From a virus, in IMG/VR virus record IMGVR_UViG_3300031339_000034, positions 1 to 29,784 of that record: a stretch of DNA of 29,784 nt. One strand, given 5' to 3'. How positions within the stretch are numbered: position 1 is the stretch's first letter; each line of letters begins with the position of its first letter. A program made the position numbers and the translations under genes. Below are positions 1-8,800 of the stretch, piece by piece. A model generated the notes under the pieces. That model had not been told where the DNA came from and did not search any database. It was given only the letters and a program-made list of their open reading frames with translations.

Positions 1-900
1 CGAACTGCCGTTTGCTGTCTATCTTCCGTCAACCTAGAGAAGTGGGATGAGTGGCGTGACACAACAATGATTGAAGATTTAATCACTATGTTGGACAACG
101 TATTAACATTCTTCATTGACAATGCACCTAAAGAGTTACACAAGGCTATCTACTCAGCAACACAGGAGAGAGCTTTAGGTCTTGGGGCTATGGGTTGGCA
201 TGGACTGCTACAGAAGAAGGGCATACCGTTCGAATCAGCTCTTGCTGTAGGTCAAACTAGGCACATATTCAAATATATGCAGAGTAAAGCTATAGCTCAG
301 TCAGTAAAACTAGGGACTGAGAGAGGTGAAGCACCAGACATGGTAGGTACAGGTAAACGTAACAGTCATTTACTGGCTATTGCTCCTAACGCTAACAGTT
401 CAATGATAGCAGGATGTAGCCCTAGCATAGAGCCTGTTAAAAGCAATGCTTATCCTCACCGTACTCGTGTTGGAACTCACCTTATTAAGAATAAGTATCT
501 GGAAGCATACCTAACAAGCATAAATTGTAACACTGATGAAACATGGGCTAGTATAGTTCAAAACGAAGGAAGTGTTCAGCACTTAGCATTCATCCCTGAC
601 TATGAGAAGTTAGTATACAAGACATTCTCTGAGTTAGATATGAACTGGGTGATAGAACAAGCAAGTAATAGACAGGAGTTCTTATGTCAAGGGCAATCTG
701 TTAACCTTTACTTCCCTGCTGAGTGTGATAAGGCGTACCTAAACGAGGTACATCTTAGTGCTTGGAAGAAGAAGCTGAAAGGTTTGTATTATGTACGTAG
801 TTCATCTGGTGCTGTTACAGACAAGGTGAGCGTAAAGGTGGAGAGGAAAGCACTCTCTGGGATATTACAAGACGATGGTTGTCTAAGTTGTGAGGGGTAA
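1..900 (+). CDS. nrdA: Ribonucleoside-diphosphate reductase class Ia, large (alpha) subunit, C-terminal part
   Basis: The start lies outside the window; the frame is open from base 1 and 299 residues are visible. The enzyme reduces ribonucleoside diphosphates to deoxyribonucleotides for phage DNA synthesis, partnered by NrdB encoded at 1765-2709. Visible family marks: AVCCLSSVNL at the left edge (C5 aligns with E. coli C462 of the active-site disulfide pair), LLAIAPNANSSMIAGCSPSIEP near residues 124-145 (a substrate-phosphate loop of PxxxSS type), the radical-transfer Tyr-Tyr pair in GLYYVRS (residues 263-264), and the C-terminal redox shuttle CLSC (C294, C297) in DGCLSCEG. All catalytic elements that fall in this part are intact. 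The tail is CxxC rather than the longer CESGAC of E. coli. nrdA and nrdB are separated by three small genes on the same strand. Confidence 0.93.
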   Translation, partial: RTAVCCLSSVNLEKWDEWRDTTMIEDLITMLDNVLTFFIDNAPKELHKAIYSATQERALGLGAMGWHGLLQKKGIPFESALAVGQTRHIFKYMQSKAIAQSVKLGTERGEAPDMVGTGKRNSHLLAIAPNANSSMIAGCSPSIEPVKSNAYPHRTRVGTHLIKNKYLEAYLTSINCNTDETWASIVQNEGSVQHLAFIPDYEKLVYKTFSELDMNWVIEQASNRQEFLCQGQSVNLYFPAECDKAYLNEVHLSAWKKKLKGLYYVRSSSGAVTDKVSVKVERKALSGILQDDGCLSCEG

Positions 901-906
901 AAACTG

Positions 907-1353
907 ATGTCTGAACTACAAACGCTAGAAAGTATTATTAAAAATGCACCTGAAAATCACTATTACATTTTAGAAGACGGTAAAACGTATTTAGACAAAG
1001 ACGCTTTTGTTTTTGATGAAAACACAGGGTATATGACTCCTGTTCATGCTGTATTTGATGGTTATTCAATGAGAGCCTTATCAGATATAGAAAAACAGAT
1101 AGACCAGTTGAAGGAGGTTGAGGGCTTACGTAAGAAATTAGCTAGTGCAAATAAAGAAATAGAGAGGCTTAAGCATTTTGATTCTGCAATAAATATTATT
1201 TTAGATAACACAAACCCTCCATACCCTATATTTGTAGAGATAGAAAACGACAAAGGGGAATCTATAACAATAGGTGAGTGGAGTAAAGTTGACGGAATTT
1301 ATAATAAAATACGGATAACACTTCCAGATATTATTGATAATATTTTAATTTAA
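907..1353 (+). CDS. Hypothetical protein with central coiled coil (148 aa)
   Basis: Starts six bases after the nrdA stop, behind a GAGGGG ribosome-binding site that lies inside the nrdA 3' end, so it is likely co-transcribed and coupled. The N-terminal half (about residues 1-55) is acidic/aromatic with a KTYLDKDAFVFDENTGY stretch. Residues about 60-95 are a charged heptad-like helix rich in E, K and L, predicted coiled coil. The C-terminal part contains a short beta-like region (FVEIENDKGESITIGEW). I do not recognise the family. Position between the two RNR subunit genes suggests an accessory nucleotide-metabolism or early gene, but nothing in the protein proves that. Confidence 0.75.
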   Translation: MSELQTLESIIKNAPENHYYILEDGKTYLDKDAFVFDENTGYMTPVHAVFDGYSMRALSDIEKQIDQLKEVEGLRKKLASANKEIERLKHFDSAINIILDNTNPPYPIFVEIENDKGESITIGEWSKVDGIYNKIRITLPDIIDNILI

Positions 1354-1377
1354 GACCAAACAACTAGAGGGTAAAGA

Positions 1378-1545
1378 ATGATTGTAGAAAAAGACAAAAT
1401 GTACTGTCCTGTATGTCAGTCTTTGCTTACAGCTAGTAATAAAAGCGAAGTCGATAGGGGTGTACACGAAGGGTATATTTTTGTACACAACAATGTTGAG
1501 CATACAGAAGAAGATTTACAAGCACTATACAGGGGTATTCAATAA
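1378..1545 (+). CDS. Small CPxC (zinc-ribbon-like) protein, 55 aa
   Basis: ATG at 1378 is preceded by GAGGGTAAAGA, a good ribosome-binding site, and the frame ends in TAATG, sharing one base with the start of the next gene at 1545. The protein carries YCPVCQS at residues 9-15, half of a typical zinc ribbon, and two later histidines in the segment VHEGYIFVHNN (H30, H37) that could complete a metal site. It is acidic at the C terminus. Family and function are not recognised. Tight packing with the neighbours supports it being translated. Confidence 0.68.
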   Translation: MIVEKDKMYCPVCQSLLTASNKSEVDRGVHEGYIFVHNNVEHTEEDLQALYRGIQ

Positions 1546-1784
1546 TGAGTAGCTACTATGCGGAAGCTATTGCTATAAAATTAAAGGACTTGACACGACA
1601 ACAACTAGATACATTAGTAGACCTCGATGACCACTATCCGACCATAGTTGCATCTGAGGATGTAATAGGTTTACTTACAGGAGTGTTTGACTTCTGGTGG
1701 TCACAAGATGAAGATTGGAAATATATAACTTACGAAGAAATGTTAAAGATAATTAAGGATAAAAATGCTAACAGATTACGCTAA
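1545..1784 (+). CDS. Hypothetical acidic protein (79 aa)
   Basis: Translationally coupled on both sides: its ATG overlaps the previous stop by one base (TAATG) and its 3' end overlaps the nrdB start by 20 bases. The protein is acidic and tryptophan-rich in the middle (FDFWWSQDEDWKY near residues 48-60) and ends in a lysine-rich helix. No signal peptide, membrane segment or known motif is visible. Its function is unknown; the operon places it with the reductase genes. Confidence 0.7.
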   Translation: MSSYYAEAIAIKLKDLTRQQLDTLVDLDDHYPTIVASEDVIGLLTGVFDFWWSQDEDWKYITYEEMLKIIKDKNANRLR

Positions 1785-2709
1785 GACGTTTAAACCGTTT
1801 AACTACCCTGACCTAATGGAGATAGCTAAGAAGCATGAGCTTATCCATTGGCACGAGGACGAGATAGACTTAGGTGACGACATAGACCAGTGGAATAAAG
1901 GAGATTTAAGTGAACAAGAAACTAATCAAATTACACAAATCCTTAGACTGTTCACGCAGACGGACGTTCAGGTTGGACAGAACTATTGTGACCTCTTCAT
2001 CCCAATCTTCAAGAACAACGAAGCCAGATGTATGCTTCTCGCCTTTGCTAGTAGGGAAGGGATTCACCAGAGGGCGTATGCCTTACTGAATGATACGTTA
2101 GGTTTGCCTGACGATGACTACAAGGCTTTCCTTGGTTACGAAGAGATGGCTAATAAGATTGAGTTTATGCAGGAGAATGATGTATCTACTAAGGAAGGTA
2201 TTGGATTAGCCTTGGCACAGACTGTGTGTAACGAGGGGATGTCATTGTTCTCAGCGTTTGTTATGCTGTTGAATTACCAACGGTATGGTAAGATGTTGGG
2301 GATGTGTAAAATAACTGAATGGAGTTTACGTGATGAGAGTCAACATGTTAACGGTATGGCTAAACTCTTTACTCAATACTGTAAAGAAAATAAAGAAATC
2401 GTTACTAACGCATTTAAGAAAAAGGTATATAAAATGTATCGTAATGCTGTTGGTCTTGAGGATAAATTTATTGATTTGGTATTTGAAATGGGGGGCTGTG
2501 AGGGTCTAACAAAAGAAGAAGTAAAGGAGTACATCAAATACATAGCCGATAGACGGCTCACACAGCTTGGCATGAAGCCTAACTTTGGAGTTGAAGCTAA
2601 CCCCTTACCTTGGTTAGACTGGGTGCTTACCGAAGGACACACTAACTTCTTTGAGCAACGTGTATCTGAATACAGTGTAGCTGGCCTTAAAGGTTCTTGG
2701 GGCTGGTAA
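1765..2709 (+). CDS. nrdB: Ribonucleoside-diphosphate reductase class Ia, small (beta) subunit
   Basis: Holds the di-iron centre and tyrosyl radical needed by NrdA. All six metal ligands of the class Ia family can be placed: D67 (TQTDVQV), E98 and H101 (REGIHQRAY), E157 (CNEGMS), and E191 and H194 (RDESQH). The radical tyrosine is Y105, in the same E-x2-H-x3-Y spacing as E. coli E115/H118/Y122. At 314 residues it is somewhat shorter than E. coli NrdB (376), as is usual for phage versions. The start is ATG 1765, preceded by AAGGATAAAA and overlapping the upstream gene by 20 bases. The C terminus ends GSWGW; the family's C-terminal tail docks on the alpha subunit. It is the last + strand gene before the convergent terminator. 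Confidence 0.96.
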   Translation: MLTDYAKTFKPFNYPDLMEIAKKHELIHWHEDEIDLGDDIDQWNKGDLSEQETNQITQILRLFTQTDVQVGQNYCDLFIPIFKNNEARCMLLAFASREGIHQRAYALLNDTLGLPDDDYKAFLGYEEMANKIEFMQENDVSTKEGIGLALAQTVCNEGMSLFSAFVMLLNYQRYGKMLGMCKITEWSLRDESQHVNGMAKLFTQYCKENKEIVTNAFKKKVYKMYRNAVGLEDKFIDLVFEMGGCEGLTKEEVKEYIKYIADRRLTQLGMKPNFGVEANPLPWLDWVLTEGHTNFFEQRVSEYSVAGLKGSWGW

Positions 2710-2726
2710 ATTTTAGACAACAAAAA

Positions 2727-2744
2727 GGGGCTTTAGTTAGCCCC
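2727..2744 (-). terminator. Intrinsic terminator of the leftward late operon
   Basis: Six-bp stem GGGGCT/AGCCCC with a 6-base loop. On the minus strand it is followed directly by a T run (CCCCTTTTTG), which is the classic layout. On the plus strand the downstream bases (TGATTAAG) are poor in T, so it mainly ends late transcripts. It sits between the convergent nrdB and late operons and might also slow plus-strand transcription. Confidence 0.8.
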
Positions 2745-2768
2745 TGATTAAGTAGATAAGTCACCCCC

Positions 2769-3074
2769 TTAGTTACGTTCTTCTACACCCTCCGTAGCTT
2801 TCAGTCTTTCCTCTATCCTTGCCATGCTAATGTTTAACTTGTCAACACCATCTGATAGTTTACTCATAACCTCATAAGACCTCTCATCTTTCCTAACTCC
2901 TTCCGTTTCAAGATAACTAACCCTAGTCTCTAATGTATATATCTCTGTTTTCAATGTGGCATACGTACCACCTACAGCCATAACTAACAATACTACACCG
3001 ACACCTACCTCTACCCACGCATGGGCCCTCACTTCTTTCTCCAAAACAACACCGTCCCTTTCAAACCTTTCCAT
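2769..3074 (-). CDS. Membrane-anchored coiled-coil protein, candidate inner-membrane spanin or class III-type holin (101 aa)
   Basis: One transmembrane segment at about residues 19-41 (WVEVGVGVVLLVMAVGGTY) follows a short charged N terminus. The remaining 60 residues form a charged, heptad-like helix (YTLETRVSYLETEGV onward). That is the layout of an i-spanin (cytoplasmic N tail, one span, periplasmic coiled coil) and is also compatible with a single-span holin. It is the last gene of the late operon, and its start lies 46 bases inside the preceding lipoprotein gene, an overlap style common in spanin pairs. Which lysis role it has cannot be decided from sequence alone. The next object downstream is the operon terminator. 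Confidence 0.72.
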   Translation of the reverse strand: MERFERDGVVLEKEVRAHAWVEVGVGVVLLVMAVGGTYATLKTEIYTLETRVSYLETEGVRKDERSYEVMSKLSDGVDKLNISMARIEERLKATEGVEERN

Positions 3075-3346
3075 ATCTCATTGGGACTAGGTAACAACCA
3101 ACCCAACACTAACAACACCAAGAAAGTCAAAGGCACGCTATTGATATTGTTCTCAATAGTTTTAGCCGCTTGATTACTATTCATAACCTGACGACCGACC
3201 TCTGTATTTATTTCTTCCTGCTTATCCCCCACTGTCAATTCTGCGTCAACTGCTACACCATTACTAGCAGGCTGTGCTAGGCTAAGTGCAGTTTTCATTG
3301 CGCTACATCCTGACAAGAGAAATACCAACAATAATATACGTATCAT
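3029..3346 (-). CDS. Lipoprotein with C-terminal membrane segment, candidate u-spanin/lysis protein (105 aa)
   Basis: The N terminus MIRILLLVFLLSGCSA is a lipoprotein signal with lipobox LSGC (C14) and Ser at +2, which predicts outer-membrane retention. Residues about 71-86 (VPLTFLVLLVLGWLLP) are a second hydrophobic span near the C terminus, followed by a basic tail (FWRKK). Lipid anchor at one end and membrane span at the other is the architecture of unimolecular spanins such as phage T1 gp11. The intervening 56 residues (with VDAELTVGDK) would have to be extended to cross the periplasm. It follows the lysozyme gene with a 4-base ATGA overlap. Similar lipoproteins next to endolysins occur in other marine podoviruses (from memory). 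Alternatives are an o-spanin working with the next gene, or a superinfection-exclusion lipoprotein. Confidence 0.75.
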   Translation of the reverse strand: MIRILLLVFLLSGCSAMKTALSLAQPASNGVAVDAELTVGDKQEEINTEVGRQVMNSNQAAKTIENNINSVPLTFLVLLVLGWLLPSPNEIWKGLKGTVLFWRKK

Positions 3347-3912
3347 CCAACACCTTTCTCCTTACCATACTTTAATATGGCGGCTTGTAAAGCTTCGAGT
3401 CTACGGGTTACGCCGTCATCTCCTTTAGCTTTTCTTTCTTTATATTCTTGATGGTCGAGTAGTTCTTGCGCCGCTTCATCGTACTTACCGTCCTCTAATA
3501 ATTTAAGAGTGTCAGGAGACATACCTGTATCTCCCCTATAGGTAGCTTGCACAAGCTCTGCTTGTAAGTACTCAGGCATCCCATCAAAACCCTTCACTAA
3601 CCTTCTAGTGTCTTTCTTGTGAGCATCAAATGTCTCTTTGAAAGTCTTACCTTTCCACTTCCCTGTTTGTCCTACCCCCGAAGTCTCGATACCTTTGTCA
3701 TCCTTATACGTACCAGAAACATATCCTTCTTCTTCAACCACACGCTTTTCAGCTAAAGAAAGGGAACGCCCCTCCTTGCTTTCAACCTTCTGTACAGCTT
3801 CTAAGCCAACGTATGTCTGGGGTTCAGAGACTAAGCTCATTTCCCAAGGCTTCTTAGGGGTAGCCTTAGCCTCCCCTTCTTTAAAGCCCATTTCCCAAGG
3901 TCTCTTAGCCAT
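3343..3912 (-). CDS. GH24-type lysozyme (endolysin or virion-associated), 189 aa
   Basis: Cleaves peptidoglycan. The T4-lysozyme catalytic triad is present at exact spacing: E62, D71, T77 in EEGYVSGTYKDD...ETSGVGQT (Glu, +9 Asp, +15 Thr, as in T4L E11/D20/T26). The N-terminal 45 residues before the lysozyme domain are unusual: they hold two copies of K[RK]PWEM (residues 3-8 and 20-25). I chose ATG 3912 because GGAGAG precedes it and because it overlaps the upstream stop by only eight bases. A longer frame to 3990 begins with TTG and lacks a ribosome-binding site; it would add a hydrophobic stretch. No signal sequence is present with the chosen start, so export would need a holin, or the protein rides in the virion. 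Confidence 0.85.
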   Translation of the reverse strand: MAKRPWEMGFKEGEAKATPKKPWEMSLVSEPQTYVGLEAVQKVESKEGRSLSLAEKRVVEEEGYVSGTYKDDKGIETSGVGQTGKWKGKTFKETFDAHKKDTRRLVKGFDGMPEYLQAELVQATYRGDTGMSPDTLKLLEDGKYDEAAQELLDHQEYKERKAKGDDGVTRRLEALQAAILKYGKEKGVG

Positions 3913-5863
3913 CCACTTCTCTCCAATTTGAAGGGTCATCAGTGGCCCCACCAAGAAACTCATAACCACCAACAACAGCACCAGATTCAATTGTATCTCC
4001 TGCTAAAGGTTCAAAGGTTTCGCTCTCCAATGGCACTCTAGGTGTCACAGGTTCCACTACTTCCTCAGGTTGTACCCCTAACATCTGAGCATAGTTCTCT
4101 TCGTACACTTTCTGATAGTCAGTGTGACCTTCTACGTGTGCTAAAGACTTAACCAATCTGTTAATCTTAGGTAGTACAGTTTTGTTGACTTGCTTTAATG
4201 CAGGAGCAACTAGGTTAGCAGGAGCACCAGCTTTCGCTCTAAACGATAAACCAGATGGAGTCATAAACGGCTCTAGTATGTCAGGCAATGGCATGATAGT
4301 AGTTGGTGCTGGCCCTCTTGGGTTACGCACAGCTCCTGTTACAGCGTCCACTGCACTAGTCACACCGTCAGCAATACCACTAAAGCCAAACACGCCTTGG
4401 TCTATAGCTACATCCGTTTCCCAGTTCTGCACAATATCTTTTAACACAGGCTCACTGTAGTAAGCTTGAAGAGTGTTCTTGACTTGTGGAGAGATAGAAG
4501 CAGGTACACCTTTGTTTGCACTAGCCCATTCACCGAAGCGTGGGTCAGCCAACATAGTCACAATCTCGTTCAACTGTTGAGGGTTATCAACAGAGGCAGA
4601 GAACACATCCATGTCTTTAAATATCTTCTGGATAACTTTAAGACCTTCTGCTTTCTCTGTAGGTGAGGTTGTCCCAGCCGTATCGCTTTCGATAAAGCTC
4701 ATAGATAAATCTACTAAGGCTTTCTGTGCTTTTGGTTCCAAGTTAGTAATAGCTTCTGACTTACCAGTTACCGTGCTGTCTAAGTAGTTAGCCACTAGTC
4801 CCTGAAACTCTAATGTTAAGCTAGGGTCAGTGTGGCCTACCAATTCACTAGCCGCCCACAACTTCTGTATACGTGGATTCGAAGCAAACATAATAGCCTG
4901 TTGACGCATTCCTTCAATCTTAGCTTTGTTTTGAAGCTCATCACGAGTAATTTTTCCTGTTACAAAATCCTTGTTAAACTGATAAAGGTTCTTCATAGGA
5001 GTAGTCAAGGCTGTTACCTGTGCTTCATTACCTGTGCCAGCCGTTTGGCTGATAAGCATCTGTACACTAGACCACTGAGACTCAATCTCTTGCAGTGCTA
5101 CCTTAGGGTCGCCACCTGCATTGAAGGCTTCTCTGGATGCTGTAAAGTTGTCTCTTAAGATAGTCATGTAGCTACCAGACATACTTGTCAGTGCATCCGA
5201 AGAAGCTTTCTCAGCTTGAGTTTTCTGTAGGTTTAACTCACTGATTTTATTAGAAGTGAGCTTACCTTTCTGAGTTAACTGAGCATTAGTGTTAGTCAGA
5301 ACAGAGGTCGAGTCTTGTAAAGCCTGTTGAGCACGCGCATAGACGTTGTGATTCATCAACTTACGGTCAATCTCTTCTTCTGAATCCTCAGGTAAGATAA
5401 GAACATTGTCTTTCAATGCCGCATCTATACGTGCATTGTAAATCCTATCCTCCTGTGTCTCCTCAGTAAACTCCGCACCAAGCCCCTTCGCATTCATAAA
5501 CTTACTAAACTCAGTAAGCAACTCATTACCCCTAGACTTACCAGTAGGCCCGTTCATTGCTTGGGCCAAGGCTTGCCTCGATAGTGTCATGGCTTGTTCT
5601 TGATTAAACTTACCTTCGTTTAACCCTGCACTGATGGTAGTTAATTTACGTACCATGTTAGTATCCACAACATTGCCTGCTTCAATAGCGGCATCTTTGT
5701 TGGACTTAGCCTGTACCTGTTGACCTGTAGCAAATACACTCAAAGCTCCTTGAGTTAGACCAGCCACCTGAGCAAGGCCAGAATCCTCTTGCACTGCTTG
5801 TTTAGGGCTGGTAGAGGAGTCTAGGCCATTCATAGACCCAGCCCCCTGATTTAATACTGCCAT
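3905..5863 (-). CDS. Internal virion (ejection) protein, gp15-position, 652 aa
   Basis: Large, mostly helical, Ala/Gln/Lys-rich soluble protein without signal peptide or membrane span. The N-terminal 60 residues are low-complexity and Ala/Gln-rich (GALSVFATGQQVQAKSNKDA), and the C-terminal 40 residues are Pro/Glu-rich. No enzymatic motif is visible. Its ATG overlaps the stop of the 1565-aa gene by one base (TAATG), and the lysozyme follows. In T7-type phages, genes between the tail proteins and lysis genes encode gp14-gp15-gp16, which leave the head and form the DNA channel across the envelope. The size is near T7 gp15 (747 aa). The assignment rests on position, size and composition, not on recognised sequence identity. 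Confidence 0.72.
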   Translation of the reverse strand: MAVLNQGAGSMNGLDSSTSPKQAVQEDSGLAQVAGLTQGALSVFATGQQVQAKSNKDAAIEAGNVVDTNMVRKLTTISAGLNEGKFNQEQAMTLSRQALAQAMNGPTGKSRGNELLTEFSKFMNAKGLGAEFTEETQEDRIYNARIDAALKDNVLILPEDSEEEIDRKLMNHNVYARAQQALQDSTSVLTNTNAQLTQKGKLTSNKISELNLQKTQAEKASSDALTSMSGSYMTILRDNFTASREAFNAGGDPKVALQEIESQWSSVQMLISQTAGTGNEAQVTALTTPMKNLYQFNKDFVTGKITRDELQNKAKIEGMRQQAIMFASNPRIQKLWAASELVGHTDPSLTLEFQGLVANYLDSTVTGKSEAITNLEPKAQKALVDLSMSFIESDTAGTTSPTEKAEGLKVIQKIFKDMDVFSASVDNPQQLNEIVTMLADPRFGEWASANKGVPASISPQVKNTLQAYYSEPVLKDIVQNWETDVAIDQGVFGFSGIADGVTSAVDAVTGAVRNPRGPAPTTIMPLPDILEPFMTPSGLSFRAKAGAPANLVAPALKQVNKTVLPKINRLVKSLAHVEGHTDYQKVYEENYAQMLGVQPEEVVEPVTPRVPLESETFEPLAGDTIESGAVVGGYEFLGGATDDPSNWREVDG

Positions 5864-8800
5864 TATTTACCACCTTCTTCTTTCCAATTATTAAAAATTC
5901 TGACACGATTCTTGAGTATCTCTTTCTTCTCATCAGATATGTTAGGCATGGTGTCGATAGCTTGAAGCTGTTCTTCGTAGCTAACAATCCCTGCATCCTT
6001 CTGTATGTATAAAAGAACAGACGCATCACTAGCAAGTGCATCACGTTTGATTAACTTCTGCACCTCATCAAGCATAATGTCTCTGTCTTCACCATCATAG
6101 CTACGCATAAATTCTGATATAGCCATCTGTGTGAAACGGTGAGACTTATTAGTAACATCCTTGTTTACTAGCTCTGAACGTATGTTATCATAGAACACTT
6201 TGGCATCGTCTTTGATAGCCTTCATCTTCTCTGACTTTAACATCACTGTCTTATACTTCCAAGAACTGTCGCTTGTTGGGAAACCTGCCGCTATCAACAT
6301 GGATTCAAGCTTGTTAACGTGAGTGTCTAACACATCACCTCTTGAGCTTAAAGCTTGTCCTGTCTTGTATGCGTAGTGTGCCTTAGCCGCATTACTGTAA
6401 CCAGAAGATAATTTAAGGAATGATTGAACAGTTAACAACAAATCATCTGATGTTTCATGTTTATCAAACACGTTAATTAATCTACCTACTGAATTAGCAA
6501 GGGCTGTAACCCTACCGTTAGCTGAGAACAACTGACCTGATGGGCTTTCTGAATAGAAAGAGTTCAAGTCTGTGTTGAACAACGCTTCTGAAAAACCTAA
6601 CAGACCTGCGTTATAAGGAGCTAAACTAGACCAATCTGAGTCTACCTCATCCCCTGCCAGTGTAGAGAACAATCCATTCAACGCGGCTGACTCAGCCCCA
6701 TCTTCTACAATCGTTCTGATTGGGTCAGGAACACCTTCAAAGAAATCATCACCTAACCATTGGGTAAGGACAACACCTGCTGGTGCATACATAAACATAC
6801 TGAATGCCGCTACACGAGCTTTCTCTGAACGAGTTAGTGAATTGTTCATCATCTGTAGAGCCGCTTTGTGCGGCACTTGCAAGAACTGCATAGGAATACT
6901 AAGCAAGTTCTGGTTGTAAGGCATGTCACCTGCCGAGTTCATGTTGAATGTAAAGTTACGTGCCTCTGCACTCACCTCTTCCAACTCTTTCGCAGAAAGC
7001 TCAAACTTACCTAGCTTCTCAGCCTTAGCATTACGCATAGACAACCAAGCTGTCATCATGTTAGTTTCTTCACCAACATCAAAACCAACCTTTCTCGCAG
7101 TACGTAGAACAGTGGCTACGCCCTTACCTACCATACCAATTGCATTTCTGCTCTTAGTATACTGGGCATACTCTGTCATTTCTGTCAAGTTACCTGCCAC
7201 AAGAGACTGTTTATCAATAGCAGAAGGTATCCCACTATCCATGTACTCTTGGTGCATCTGTTTCATTTGACCAGATGTACGAGCGTCAGCACCTCTCAAA
7301 ATGTCTAACTTAGCCGCAGTGTCTGCACTGCTTCCCATTCTCATAGCTGTTAGTTTAGCAAAGTCACTTCCTAATCCTGTAAAGAAATACTTAGGATGAA
7401 TAGAAGCTAACTGAACTGACTGGTGGCCCTGTACAATAATTTGACGTATAGGGTTAAGACCTAAGTATAGGTTGAACGCAATGTTCTTACCTAGTTGTGT
7501 AGGTGCTGTGTTGTCAGCTAACCAGTATGCGGCTCTTTCGCCAGTAGAAGTTTTCTGACCTAACAGCTTACCAACAGCGTTTAGTCCAGCCTTCCAGCCT
7601 TCATCAAGAGCGTTACGGTATCCGTTCTCTAAGTAGTTAATGTACTCGAAGTTAGAACGCATGTCAGCACCAAGCTTCTCTCCACTTATACCTCTTTCCA
7701 AAAGCATAGAGTTGAGTTCACCTTGGTTCTTAGGAAACACTGTTTTACCAAACTTATCTTTAGGTAACTCAGTCTTATAGGCATCAACGAATCTTTTCTT
7801 TACACCATCAATGTAAGGACGCATAGTGGTTCTGTTAGATAACCCCCTTGCCGCCTGTACCATTGAATCAACAGGGCCAGCTATGTGCTGTGCCGATGTA
7901 TCAATGTTTTCATTACTGTCCTCTAATCGCTCCCCTCTCATTCTCTGAGAACTTCTTCCCCCACCTGTAGACAAATCCCATTCGATATTCTCAGGGCTTA
8001 AATCAGGCTCGTCCTTTACATCATCTCTGAATCTATATATACTTTCATCAACACCGTCGTTGTTATACGTGGTGCTGTCAGCAGATACTCTTTTTTCAAC
8101 TAACAACTTAGCCTCTTTAGTACTTTGAGCAGTACCAATAGCTTTAGTGTAAAGAATCTTACCGTTGTCGTCTAGGACTTTTTTAGTAATAAAGATAGGT
8201 GCGTCATACTTAACTTTGTAGTAACCTGCTCTGTAGTTCAGAACCTGTTCATTGTCACGTATCCCTCTTGTGTAAGAACCAGAAGGTTGATTACGAGTAA
8301 CTATATGTGTAACCATCTGTTCATCTATTTTTTGAGGTCTACGTAGTTCCACGATAGTACCGCCTTTGTTGTATAGGTCTACACTATTAAAGTTACCCTT
8401 GTCAACCAAAGTCTTAGTATCACCGTCAAACAATACCGAATTGTTCATGTCCACATCTAACCTTCCACGTTCCTTACCGTAGAACTTACTACCTTCGTTG
8501 TCTGTAAGAACACGGTAGCCTTGGTTACGCATTGTAGTGCCAAGGTCTCTGTTCTCTAAAAAGTATAGGTTATCCTGTACCTTCCTGAACCCTTCCAGTG
8601 TCTTAATTTCTTCTCCATTTAAACCCTGTGCTATTAACTCTTGACGAGTCAGAAACCTTTGCTCCTTGTTCTGTTGCTTGATAATATCATACAACATATC
8701 CTGTTTTTCATTCTTCATAGCGTTAAAAGGTTTAGCAAATACCTCCACAGCCATATTCAAAACAACTCTCTCAATAGCACTAGACTTATCCACAGCTACC

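Noticed and set aside
65-72. ATG at 67 as start of a shorter reductase gene
   Set aside because: The frame continues upstream to base 1 with conserved NrdA residues (AVCCLSSVNL), so the gene is cut by the window and does not start there.
2930-2975. Partial similarity (TGTATATATCTCTG...) to the 45-bp repeat
   Set aside because: It lies inside the coding sequence of the membrane/coiled-coil gene, and the match breaks down after about 13 bases.
3913-3990. N-terminal extension of the lysozyme that would create a hydrophobic SAR-type signal
   Set aside because: It needs a TTG start without a ribosome-binding site and lies wholly within the end of the 652-aa gene, whose coding explains the sequence.
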